From contig JAFAWJ010000770.1 in assembly GCA_019242065.1 (NCBI GenBank), positions 1 through 7,752 on the forward strand: a stretch of DNA of 7,752 bases. Direction: 5' to 3'. Positions 1 through 6,868 of the stretch are shown here, in pieces (within the stretch, counting starts at the first letter, position 1; every line of letters starts with the position of its first letter). The translations under genes and the position numbers were made by a program. The DNA is from Chloroflexota bacterium (lineage in GTDB: Bacteria; Chloroflexota; UBA6077; CF-72). A model generated the notes under the pieces. The model was not told where the DNA came from, did no database searches, and saw nothing but the letters and a program-made list of their open reading frames with translations.

Positions 1-812
1 GAGTTGAGATGATCCGCCATGCCGACCACGTGGTTCGCCGCGTAGCGCAGGTGGCTCAGGGCGTAGGCGATGTGTCGGGTTTTGTCCTGGGTGGCACGTC
101 GCCCGATGCACACCTCCACCGGCGACGGGGCGTACGCCGCGAGATAACGGTAGATCATGCGCGTGAACAGTCCGCGCATGAGGTGCAGGAGTGCCACGGT
201 TTCCGTCCAGCCGCCGCGACTCTCCAGCAACCAGCGGTTGACCTCGCCCGGACTCTCCAGGCCGAGACCACCGCCGTTGAGCATCGCCCGTTTGCGAAAC
301 ACCTCGAAATGCCGTGCCGCGTCGAAGGTCTCGGTCGCCAGAAAGACCTTGACTTCGTGGAAGCCGTACGACATGAGCTGTTGCCAGGCGGAGACAACTT
401 CCGCTTCGATCGACGCCTGCTGGCTCAGCTCCGTCGCAACCTGGCAGACGGCGAGTTCGACGTCTTCCGCCATTCCCTGGCAGGTCTCCCAGGGAATGCT
501 GTCCGCGGAAGACCAGCGGCGAGAAATGGCTTCCTCGTACAGCTCCGCGGCATTGTCTGCCCACAGGTCGGACTTGTTCCGTAGATAGTAGCCACCAATC
601 GACGCCGCGGCCGCGCCGGTCGGGTTGAAGGCGCCGCGCGGTGACCGCGAGCGATCCTGCCAGTAATCCGGTACTTCGCTGTACGCGCCGATATTGACGG
701 CCCCCAGCGTGAGCCCGGCACTCGGATGGACAGGCGCGCGCGTTCCCCACTGGATGGTCATCGTCTTCCAGCTCAGGTCCAGCGCCGCGGGTTGCGGCTG
801 TGTCTCGGTCAC
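1..812 (-). CDS. Ferritin-like (R2-like) diiron-family protein with degenerate metal site, partial
   Basis: The frame is open from the left window edge to 812; about 270 residues are visible and the C-terminus is outside. It is a clear paralogue of the next gene (1016-2116): over residues about 75-108, 21 of 34 positions are identical, including AELYEEA, RxWSSA and IPW. The shared helix motif FEVFRKRAMLNGGGL follows the second helix. Both ExxH iron-binding motifs have lost their Glu: DAARH (Ala165, His168) replaces DEARH, and DKTRH (Lys244, His247) replaces DESRH. The Glu candidates of helix 1 (two positions, E to Q and E to A) are also gone, while the helix-3 Glu seems kept. A canonical diiron centre is therefore unlikely. 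I infer a non-catalytic partner or regulatory subunit. The start is uncertain: GTG at 812 is the only usual start after the in-frame stop at 825-827 and before ATG at 761, which has GGAAG close upstream. The frame is intact, so this does not look like a decayed pseudogene. Confidence 0.8.
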   Translation of the reverse strand, partial: MTETQPQPAALDLSWKTMTIQWGTRAPVHPSAGLTLGAVNIGAYSEVPDYWQDRSRSPRGAFNPTGAAAASIGGYYLRNKSDLWADNAAELYEEAISRRWSSADSIPWETCQGMAEDVELAVCQVATELSQQASIEAEVVSAWQQLMSYGFHEVKVFLATETFDAARHFEVFRKRAMLNGGGLGLESPGEVNRWLLESRGGWTETVALLHLMRGLFTRMIYRYLAAYAPSPVEVCIGRRATQDKTRHIAYALSHLRYAANHVVGMADHLN

Positions 813-913
813 GGCGCCCGCCAGTCAGTCATTTGCCGTCCACATCGCCTGTCCGCTGTCGCCTGCCCGCCGCCGCCCGCGCTCGCATTCATCCGCGTCT
901 GAGCGTAATCGCG

Positions 914-986
914 AACCGTCACACCAACCGTCACGCCGCGCTGAAAAAGCGTCACGCGGGCCCGAAAAAGCGTCATACGGACGTCA
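914..986 (-). promoter_or_regulatory. Helically phased TGACG array upstream of the degenerate diiron gene
   Basis: Five TGACG pentamers on the minus strand (CGTCA on plus) begin at 917, 929, 950, 971 and 982. The spacings are 12, 21, 21 and 11 bp, close to whole helical turns, so all five would face the same side of the DNA. Two sit in an AACCGTCAC repeat at 914-922 and 926-934. This is what is seen; binding by an activator or response regulator is inference. The array lies 100-175 bp upstream of the GTG start of the left gene. I could not identify convincing -35/-10 elements for that gene. Confidence 0.45.
941..981 (-). repeat. Tandem 21-bp direct repeat with A5 tracts
   Basis: Bases 941-960 and 962-981 match at 16 of 20 positions, with a period of 21 bp. 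The shared core is GAAAAAGCGTCA at 943-954 and 964-975. The A5 tracts at 945-949 and 966-970 are two helical turns apart, so their intrinsic bends would add up. Read on the minus strand, each core is TGACGCTTTTTC. It could be a regulator site or curved DNA. The short T-runs could also assist termination of the upstream gene, but no strong hairpin precedes them. Confidence 0.6.
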
Positions 987-1015
987 CAATTGCCACGAAG
1001 TCAGAAATTGACCAC

Positions 1016-2116
1016 TCAGTGCGCCCGGACGTATTGCTCGAGCATCGGATTGGCCCGACCGTTTTCGAACCGCTCGCCAAAACCCGCGACCCGCACGCGT
1101 TGGACGTACTCCTTCACCTGCCGCTGCCGAATCGCGAGCAAGGTGTTGTAGCCGTCGTCAACGTTGGCCTCGCCCCCGGCGAGCAGGATGGCCAGCGCGG
1201 CGTTGCTCGGCAACCCGCGTGCGACGGGATTCTGTCCGCTCGCGCCGGTGACCAGCGCGGTCTCGGCGTCGTCAAGATAGGCCTGGATCTCCTCTCGGCG
1301 ATCGGTCTCGACACTGCCGAGATATTGCAGGTGCATGACGCCAAAGGCGACGTGGCGCGACTCGTCCTGCGCGCACAGACGGTAGATGTGTTTTTCGGCG
1401 TCGTTGTACGCCATCAACTCGCCCATCCGGAACAGGGTCAGCACCGAACCCTCACCCGCGATGTGCAGCCGGGCGGACATCTCGGTGAAGTCGCGCGCCG
1501 AGTCGATATTGGCGCCGACGACCTGGGGGTTGCCGGTCCGCCGCATAAGGCCGCCGCCGTTGACCAGCGCGCGCTTGCGGAACACGTCCAGGTGCCGGGC
1601 CTCGTCCATCACCTGTGACAGCAAGAACATGCGCGGCTCGTAGTAGTCAGGTGTGATCGACGCGATCCACTTGCCCGGCACGTCCCCGGCGACAAACTCG
1701 ATCTCGGTAATGAATGTCGCGAGCTGGCACTCGGCGCGTTCGATCTCGTCGGGCAGCGACGTCACGGCATGCCAGGGGATATCGGTCGCCGACGACCACT
1801 GGCGCGCCACCGCCTCCTCGTACAGCTCGGCTCCATTGCGCAGCCAGACGTCCGCCTTGGTCCGCACGGGATAGTTGCCCACGCGGGCGACGCCGCTCCG
1901 CGGGAGGCTGCCGCGCGGTCGGCCGGTCAGGTTGCGGCTCTCGTCGGGCACCTCGGCGGCGAGGCCGCGATCGACGTCCTGCAGCAGGACGCCCGCCCGC
2001 GCACGCGGTGAGACGGCTTCGCCCCACACCTCGCGACGCTCCAGCCATCGCAAGTCGTACCCCTGTTCGCGCCCGTACTCTCTGTAAGACGCGAAGACAT
2101 CGTCCGCGTCGGCCAT
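1016..2116 (-). CDS. Ferritin-like (R2-like) diiron-family protein, probable oxidase/oxygenase
   Basis: 366 residues. It shows the four-helix ligand pattern of the ferritin/R2-like superfamily: candidate helix-1 Glu138 or Glu140, DEARH (Glu172, His175), helix-3 Glu222 and DESRH (Glu252, His255). Spacings of about 30-34 residues between each Glu and the following ExxH match the superfamily. The usual chemistry is O2 activation at a carboxylate-bridged diiron (or Mn/Fe) site; the substrate here is unknown. The N-terminal 85 residues are charged and of no family I recognise. No signal peptide or membrane segment is seen, so it should be cytosolic. The ATG at 2116 is preferred over the upstream in-frame TTG at 2134 because AGGGGGAG lies six bases before it. 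A TetR-type operator sits upstream. The gene just downstream is a paralogue lacking metal ligands, which suggests an alpha/beta-like pair. Family assignment is confident, function is not. Confidence 0.85.
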   Translation of the reverse strand: MADADDVFASYREYGREQGYDLRWLERREVWGEAVSPRARAGVLLQDVDRGLAAEVPDESRNLTGRPRGSLPRSGVARVGNYPVRTKADVWLRNGAELYEEAVARQWSSATDIPWHAVTSLPDEIERAECQLATFITEIEFVAGDVPGKWIASITPDYYEPRMFLLSQVMDEARHLDVFRKRALVNGGGLMRRTGNPQVVGANIDSARDFTEMSARLHIAGEGSVLTLFRMGELMAYNDAEKHIYRLCAQDESRHVAFGVMHLQYLGSVETDRREEIQAYLDDAETALVTGASGQNPVARGLPSNAALAILLAGGEANVDDGYNTLLAIRQRQVKEYVQRVRVAGFGERFENGRANPMLEQYVRAH

Positions 2117-2122
2117 CTTGGG

Positions 2123-2130
2123 CTCCCCCT
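2123..2130 (-). promoter_or_regulatory. Strong ribosome binding site of the intact diiron gene
   Basis: AGGGGGAG on the minus strand lies six bases before the ATG at 2116. It decides the start against the in-frame TTG at 2134, which would place this motif inside the coding region. A 10-bp palindrome, GCAACGTTGC, lies just upstream at 2131-2140. Confidence 0.75.
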
Positions 2131-2155
2131 GCAACGTTGCGATGCTGACTCAGAT

Positions 2156-2169
2156 TGACCAGTCGGTCA
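2156..2169. promoter_or_regulatory. TetR-family-type operator (TGACC-N4-GGTCA)
   Basis: The inverted repeat TGACCAGTCGGTCA has two perfect 5-bp arms around a 4-bp centre. Arms of this type with a short centre are common among TetR/AcrR-family operators. It starts at the last base of the candidate -10 element and would cover the transcription start, so a bound protein would repress the diiron gene. No TetR-like gene lies in this window, so the regulator is unknown. Confidence 0.5.
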
Positions 2170-2199
2170 GTGTAGCAGCAGCCATACTCCGACATGCAA
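2169..2199 (-). promoter_or_regulatory. Candidate promoter of the intact diiron gene
   Basis: On the minus strand, TACACT (2174-2169) is preceded by TGC, giving an extended -10 (TGnTACACT). TTGCAT (2199-2194) is a possible -35, but the 19-bp spacing is long. The predicted start would fall within the inverted repeat, about 45 bases before the ATG. The 95-bp gap from the previous gene and the lack of a hairpin leave read-through from upstream possible as well. Confidence 0.4.
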
Positions 2200-2211
2200 G
2201 AGATTGCCGTA

Positions 2212-3162
2212 TCAACGTTGCAGCGCGGGCCGCACCTCCTGCGCGAAGCGCCGCAAGCAGCTCTCGACTTCCAGCGGCGATCGACGACCAAAGCTCACCA
2301 CGAAACTATCCACACCCACGTCAATGTACTCACGCAATTGACGCGCGATGTGGTCCGGGGAGCCGCTGAAGGCTGAGCCGTCGTCGTCGAAATTGAGCGT
2401 CGCATCGAAACACACGCGCAGTGCGTCCGGATTGCGGCCGGCTCGCTCCGCCTGCTCGCGAATCCGGGCGATGCACGCCCGCACTTCCTCCGGTGGCAGG
2501 TCCGCCGGTGGACGGCCACCAATTGGCAGCCAGCCATCACCCAGCAGCGCGGTACGCCGCAGCGCTGCACGGGTGTGGCCGCCAACCCAGATCGGCGGGT
2601 GCGGCTTTTGAATCGGGTGCGGATACGCGCCGACAGCATCGAAGTGATAGAAGCGACCCCCGTATGCGGTCACATCCTTCGTCCATGCGGACTTCAAGAT
2701 GTGCAATTGCTCGTCGGTCGCGCTACCGCGGTGCTCGTACACGTCGGATGACACGCCAAGCGCTTCGAATTCCTCTCGCATCCAGCCGACGCCAATGCCC
2801 AGGTCGATCCGGCCGTTCGAGAGAGTATCTAAGGTCGCGATCATCTTCGCAGTGAGCAGCGGGGGTCGGTACGGCAGGATCAGCACCGCGATACCCAGCC
2901 GTACGCGGCGCGTCATGCCCGCCAGATAGCCGAGTGCAGCGAGTGGCTCCAGATATGGTTGGGACGGCGACACCGGAAAACTACCGTCAGTCGTATACGG
3001 ATACGCGGAGCTGATGTGGTGCGGGACCACCACGTGGTCAGAGATCCACACCGAATCGAAGCCGAGGTCCTCCGCGGCCTGGGCTAGTCCGCCGAGCGCG
3101 GCGAAGTCAGCAGCCGCACCGCTGGTAGGCAGCGAGCAACCAATTGGCAACGAATCAGCCAT
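2212..3162 (-). CDS. LLM-class F420-dependent-type oxidoreductase
   Basis: 316 residues, the usual length for the luciferase-like monooxygenase fold (a TIM barrel). Family signatures in order are: LGFDSVWISDH (33-43), RVRLGIAVLILPYRPP (86-101), LDTLSNGRIDLGIGVGWMREEFEALG around 111-136 (the most diagnostic block), QKPHPPIWVGG (185-195) and a C-terminal segment with SGSPDHIARQLREY (266-279). The GVGW-EEF block and the PxxIWVGG element are typical of the F420-dependent subgroup rather than FMN-dependent alkanal monooxygenases, so coenzyme F420 hydride transfer is likely; the substrate cannot be read from sequence. It is cytosolic. The ATG at 3162 has only a weak ribosome binding site. It follows the MFS gene by 25 bp and is probably co-transcribed with it. 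Confidence 0.9.
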   Translation of the reverse strand: MADSLPIGCSLPTSGAAADFAALGGLAQAAEDLGFDSVWISDHVVVPHHISSAYPYTTDGSFPVSPSQPYLEPLAALGYLAGMTRRVRLGIAVLILPYRPPLLTAKMIATLDTLSNGRIDLGIGVGWMREEFEALGVSSDVYEHRGSATDEQLHILKSAWTKDVTAYGGRFYHFDAVGAYPHPIQKPHPPIWVGGHTRAALRRTALLGDGWLPIGGRPPADLPPEEVRACIARIREQAERAGRNPDALRVCFDATLNFDDDGSAFSGSPDHIARQLREYIDVGVDSFVVSFGRRSPLEVESCLRRFAQEVRPALQR

Positions 3163-3187
3163 CTGCCGAGGATACGCCGATTCGCGA

Positions 3188-4432
3188 TCAACTGGAGCTG
3201 ATCGGGTGATCCTCCAGGACCCACTTCGCGGCGGCCAACAGTCCGGCGCTGGTGCCGACCGCCGCCACCGTCAGCGTGATCGGGTCGCCGAGATGGTCGG
3301 CCATCGCCCCCCACACCGCGGCGCCAATCGCCTGGCCGCCCTGGAATGTCAACAAATACGCCGCAATCGCCCGTGCCGCCATGCGCCGCGGCGCGCTCAT
3401 CTGCACGGCGATTTGAAAATTTTGATTGGACGTCGTCCACGCCGCGCCGCCGATGGCCAGTGTCACACACACCACCGGCACGGAGCGGACCCAGGCCAGC
3501 ACGAGATACATCACCGTGAAAATCAGGATCGACACCATCAGCAGCATGTTGGTCCGCACCCGCCGTCGCAGGAACGGCAGCGCGAATGCACCCGCCACCG
3601 CCCCGACGCCAACGCAGGTGACCAGGAATCCATAGCCCGTCGCGTCCAGCATCAATTCCCGCACGGCGACGACCGGCAACAATCCCCAGAACGCACTCGC
3701 GCACAACATCCACAACATGCTCCGGACGAGCACGATGCGCTGGGTTTCGGCCTGCCACACATACTGCAGACCGGCCAGGACCATCGTCGCGAGCGGCTCC
3801 GTCGCGGTGCCCGCGGCTCGTCCGACGCGCGGCCGCCAGCGGAACACGACGCCGAGTGTGGCCAGAAACGAAGCCGCGTTGATGAGAAACGCGTAGGCCG
3901 GCCCTACCGCCGCCACGACAAAGCCGCCCAGCGCCGGTCCGCTGGCGCGCGCCACGTTGTAGCCGGCGCTGTTCATGCTGATGGCCGTCGGGACCTGGGG
4001 GCGCTCGACGACATCCGGAATGATCGCCGCCCACGTCGGGGCTGCCAGGGCGCTGCCCAAGCCGATGGCGAAGGTCATGCCCAGGAGCAGCCAGGGCGTC
4101 ACGTGGCCGGCCAGTGTGAGAAATCCCAGAATCGCGGCGCACACCAGCATCCACGCCTGTGTGGCCAGGGTCAGCCGCCGCCGGTCGAGCCGGTCAGCCA
4201 GGCTGCCGGCGGGCAGCCCGACGAGGAATGCGGGCAAGGTTGTGGCGGTCTGCATCAGCGCCACCGGTAGGGCGTCGACGGTCAGCGTCGTCATCAGCCA
4301 CGCGCCGCCAACCGTCTGCATCCACGTGCCGATGTTCGAGACGATGTTGGCCAGCCACAGCTCGCGAAACGTCGGGTTGGAGAGCGGGTGGGCGACGTGC
4401 GTCGGTTGGGACGCAGACTCCAGGACGCTCAA
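3188..4432 (-). CDS. MFS transporter, MFS_3/EntS-like exporter
   Basis: 414 residues from the proposed TTG start. The N-terminus (HPLSNPTFRELWLANIVSN) leads directly into the first membrane helix, as in the MFS_3 (enterobactin-exporter-like) family. The cytosolic loop between helices 2 and 3 carries the MFS motif A (GSLADRLDRRR, about 76-86). Many further hydrophobic segments are consistent with about 12 helices. It should export a small molecule from the inner membrane; the substrate is unknown. The frame is open further upstream to 4606, but that extension lies inside the lipid kinase gene and reads as Arg/Gly/Ala-rich sequence unlike the family, so I reject it. The TTG at 4432 overlaps the kinase stop (TTGA), a usual translational-coupling arrangement. 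A GGGAGG lies 19 bases upstream, too far to be a standard site. Confidence 0.85.
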   Translation of the reverse strand: MSVLESASQPTHVAHPLSNPTFRELWLANIVSNIGTWMQTVGGAWLMTTLTVDALPVALMQTATTLPAFLVGLPAGSLADRLDRRRLTLATQAWMLVCAAILGFLTLAGHVTPWLLLGMTFAIGLGSALAAPTWAAIIPDVVERPQVPTAISMNSAGYNVARASGPALGGFVVAAVGPAYAFLINAASFLATLGVVFRWRPRVGRAAGTATEPLATMVLAGLQYVWQAETQRIVLVRSMLWMLCASAFWGLLPVVAVRELMLDATGYGFLVTCVGVGAVAGAFALPFLRRRVRTNMLLMVSILIFTVMYLVLAWVRSVPVVCVTLAIGGAAWTTSNQNFQIAVQMSAPRRMAARAIAAYLLTFQGGQAIGAAVWGAMADHLGDPITLTVAAVGTSAGLLAAAKWVLEDHPISSS

Positions 4433-5442
4433 GGTGCGACCGGCCCGACGACCTCCCAGGCCAGCAGACCGGCTGAATCCGGCGGCCCGGTGATCACGCG
4501 CAACGCGGCCGGGGCAGCGTGCACTTCCACCGGGGTAATGCCAACCGGGTTGCCGTCGGCGTGCACCGGCAGCGGCCGACCATGTTGCTTGCTCACGCGC
4601 AGCCACGGCACCCGCAACACGCGCGCCTGCGGCGGCGGTGGTAGCGAACGGCCGCCCGCGACCAGCGCCATATGCAACAGCACACGCGCGATGCCGGTGT
4701 GCCGAAAGATAATCGCATCGAGCAGACCATCGTCGACGCGTGCGTTCGGGGCGATGGCGTACGCCGCACCGACGTACGGCCCGTTCGCGATGCTCACCAT
4801 GGGTGCATGCGTCCGAAACGCCCCGCCCGGAAATTCGACCCCGACGCGGGGTCTACCCAGTTGCCGCAGGAAGCGCCACGTCGCACGCGCCACGCGCGGC
4901 CACGCGGCGCCTTGGTCGAGGTGACCGAAGTAGCTGAAGAGTCCCGCGTCAAGTCCAATGCCCGCCGCCTCGAGAAAGTAGCGTTCGCCAACTCGTCCCA
5001 TGTCCATCGCCAGGACCTTGCCCTCGACGATAGTCTGCGCGGCGCGGGCGAGGTCGCGCGGGACCCACAGCGTGCGCGCCACATTCATGATGCTGCCGAG
5101 CGGCATCAGGCCCAGCACGGTTTCGGTGGTGGCCAGGCCTCGCGCAATTTCATTAATAGTGCCATCGCCGCCGGCGCCGACGACGAGCTCGCGCCCTTCG
5201 GCCACGGCCCGCTCAGCCAGTTCGGTCGCGTGGCCAGCTCGCTCGGTCGGCCAGGCGTCGAAGGCGATGCCGGTCGCCCGCAGGGCGGCCTGCACGTCGT
5301 CGGCGCCGCCCGCGTTCGTCTCGATGCCCAGTTTGCGGCCCGCGTGTGGGTTAAAGATCAGCGCGGCGGGTTGCCGAAGGGCATGCACGTCAAGATGCAT
5401 CCAGCGCGCCGATTGGCCGACGCTCGCCACTGCCGTTGCCAT
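4429..5442 (-). CDS. Diacylglycerol/lipid kinase family protein (DgkB/YegS-like)
   Basis: 337 residues, typical length for this family of ATP-dependent lipid kinases, which phosphorylate diacylglycerol or related lipids at the inner membrane face. Evidence: the first strand ALIFNPHAGR (27-36), the nucleotide-binding GGDGTINEIARGL (91-103), PLGSIMNVARTL (114-125; most members have PxGTxN), YVGAAYAIAPNARVDDGLLD (223-242) and a C-terminal ADGN (295-298). The last replaces the usual DGE, keeping the Asp but changing Glu to Asn, so activity could differ. The ATG at 5442 starts 10 bases after the Nramp-like stop; ATG at 5400 (residue 15) is an alternative, closer to the conserved core. The gene's stop overlaps the next gene's start. 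The lipid substrate is not predictable. Confidence 0.9.
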   Translation of the reverse strand: MATAVASVGQSARWMHLDVHALRQPAALIFNPHAGRKLGIETNAGGADDVQAALRATGIAFDAWPTERAGHATELAERAVAEGRELVVGAGGDGTINEIARGLATTETVLGLMPLGSIMNVARTLWVPRDLARAAQTIVEGKVLAMDMGRVGERYFLEAAGIGLDAGLFSYFGHLDQGAAWPRVARATWRFLRQLGRPRVGVEFPGGAFRTHAPMVSIANGPYVGAAYAIAPNARVDDGLLDAIIFRHTGIARVLLHMALVAGGRSLPPPPQARVLRVPWLRVSKQHGRPLPVHADGNPVGITPVEVHAAPAALRVITGPPDSAGLLAWEVVGPVAP

Positions 5443-5452
5443 GCGGGTTCGT

Positions 5453-6868
5453 TCAACTACCCAGGATATTTATGCCAAAAATGCCCAGGAACTGACTACC
5501 GAGCAGAACGACGACGGCGCTGGTCACCAGCGCAAACGTGCCCCACCCCAGGATCTGATTGACCCGCCCGTTGCGCAGCGCGCCGGTCAGCCGGCGGTCG
5601 TTAGCCAGAATAAGAATGAAGACCAGGATGATAGGCAGGAGGATTCCGTTCAACACCTGCACGCCCACGAGTACTTCGATGACCGGCACACCCGGCACCA
5701 GCGCGACGAGCGAGCCGACGACGACCAGCACCGTGTACAGACCAATGAAAATGGGGGCGCGACGGAAGTCGAGATTGACGCCCTTGCGAAAACCGAAGGC
5801 CTCACTCACCGAGTAGGCCGTCGCCAGCGGCAGCACGCCGCCCGCGATCAGGCTCGCGCCGAGGAGGCCGACGGCGAAGAGCACCAGGGCGGCGTCTCCG
5901 GCTAGCGGTCGCAAGGCTTGCGCGGCATCCTGCGCCGTCTGGATGTCGGTAATGCCAGCCACGTGCAGGGTCGCCGCCGTGGCGATGATGATGAATGCCG
6001 AGATCAGGTTGCCGAACGCCGCCCCGGCATACGCATCGGCGCGTTCGGGCCCGTAGTCATCCCGGCCGACGCCCTTCTCGACGACGGCGCTCTGCTGGAA
6101 CAATTGCATGTACGGTGTGATCGTGGTGCCGATCAGACCCACCAGCAGAATGAGGTAGTCGGAGCTTGGCTGCAGTGTCGGGACGAACGTTCCGCGTGCC
6201 ACAGCCGACCAGTCAGGGTGGGCCAGAATCGCCGCAACGGGGTACGCGAAAAACGCCAGGGTGAGGACGAGCAGCAGCCGTTCGACCCGCGAGTACGAGC
6301 CGGCGATGACCAGGTACCAGAGGCCTACCGCCGCGATCGGCACGGCCACGTACTTGCTCACGCCGAGCAACTCCATGGCCGCGCCGATACCCACGAACTC
6401 GGTGATCGTCACGCCGCCGTTGGCGATGACGATGACGCCGACCGCCAGCAGCGCCCAGCCGATACCGAAGCGTTCACGGATCAGGTCGAGCAGCCCGCGT
6501 CCGGTCGCGGCGCCGAGCCGTGCACACATTTCCTGGACGACGGCCAGCGAGACGGTGATCAGCAGCACGACCCACAGCAAGTCGTAGCCGTACTTCGCGC
6601 CGACCTGAGAATAGGTGGCGACACCGCCCGCGTCGTCGCCGGCCGCGGCGGCGACCAGGCCTGGACCCAGGATGGCCAACGCCGCCAGCACACCGGTCGG
6701 CGAGTGATGCAGACCGCGCAGCTTGAGACTGCGACCCCGAATTGTGACGTGCACACCTGCCCGCCCGAGCGCACGGCGGCCAATGGCCGGCGGCGGTGTC
6801 TGGGCCACCGAGGCGACGGGTATGACCGGCCGCGCCTCAGGGACTTCGGGTTGGCTGCCGACGCTCAC
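5453..6868 (-). CDS. Divergent Nramp-family divalent metal transporter
   Basis: 471 residues with about 11 hydrophobic segments. The fold signature is Nramp/SLC11: GPGLVAAAAGDDAGG leading to ATYSQVGAKYGY in helix 1, ITEFVGIGAAMELLG in helix 4 and GTTITPYMQLFQQS in helix 6. The canonical metal-binding DPGN of helix 1 is DAGG here (Asp79 kept, Asn to Gly82), and the helix-6 MPH is TPY (Thr251-Tyr253). Loss of the Met thioether, which favours Mn/Fe/Cd, and of the Asn suggests a changed ion preference, possibly Mg2+ or another hard cation; this is inference. The first about 55 residues are a Pro/Ala/Arg-rich cytosolic extension. The GTG at 6868 overlaps the stop of the MgtE-like gene (GTGA), so translation is probably coupled. 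No convincing separate ribosome binding site is seen. Confidence 0.9.
   Translation of the reverse strand: MSVGSQPEVPEARPVIPVASVAQTPPPAIGRRALGRAGVHVTIRGRSLKLRGLHHSPTGVLAALAILGPGLVAAAAGDDAGGVATYSQVGAKYGYDLLWVVLLITVSLAVVQEMCARLGAATGRGLLDLIRERFGIGWALLAVGVIVIANGGVTITEFVGIGAAMELLGVSKYVAVPIAAVGLWYLVIAGSYSRVERLLLVLTLAFFAYPVAAILAHPDWSAVARGTFVPTLQPSSDYLILLVGLIGTTITPYMQLFQQSAVVEKGVGRDDYGPERADAYAGAAFGNLISAFIIIATAATLHVAGITDIQTAQDAAQALRPLAGDAALVLFAVGLLGASLIAGGVLPLATAYSVSEAFGFRKGVNLDFRRAPIFIGLYTVLVVVGSLVALVPGVPVIEVLVGVQVLNGILLPIILVFILILANDRRLTGALRNGRVNQILGWGTFALVTSAVVVLLGSQFLGIFGINILGS

Larger units (their letters stand above)
813..1015. other. 203-bp intergenic region between the two diiron-family genes
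   Basis: No gene is supported here. The side next to the upstream gene holds the phased TGACG array and the 21-bp repeats, plus the palindromes GACGTC (980-985) and CAATTG (987-992). The stretch from about 845 to 900 is C/G-rich and shows nothing I can name. A sequence resembling the 2156-2169 inverted repeat in 10 of 14 positions occurs at 818-831, just before the GTG start of the left gene. Such a long gap in an otherwise compact region suggests that the left gene has its own control. Confidence 0.5.

Noticed and set aside
9..588. +strand open frames opposite the left-edge gene, and short minus-strand frames at 155-397 and 425-721
   Set aside because: The minus-strand frame running off the left edge has clear homology to the neighbouring diiron protein; the others are alternative frames of it.
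940..1015. Rho-independent terminator after the intact diiron gene
   Set aside because: Two T5 runs exist on the minus strand, but the inverted repeats before them have only 3-4 bp stems. This is not enough for a terminator call.
800..1618. +strand open frame of 272 codons across the intergenic gap and the diiron gene
   Set aside because: Most of it mirrors the diiron gene, and the part in the gap encodes Arg/His-rich sequence from the repeat array. No ribosome binding site supports it.
2131..2223. Repeated CAACGTTGC at 2132-2140 and 2213-2221
   Set aside because: The second copy contains the end of the LLM oxidoreductase coding sequence and its stop, so the match is probably chance, though the first is a perfect 10-bp palindrome.
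3163..3187. Possible promoter between the MFS and LLM genes
   Set aside because: Only 25 bp are available, with no recognisable -10/-35 or operator; co-transcription is the simpler reading.
3014..4270. Long +strand open frame (418 codons) opposite the MFS and LLM genes
   Set aside because: Its product is rich in Arg, Gln, His and Gly with no recognisable domain. It lies antisense to two well-supported genes, a usual shadow in high-GC DNA.
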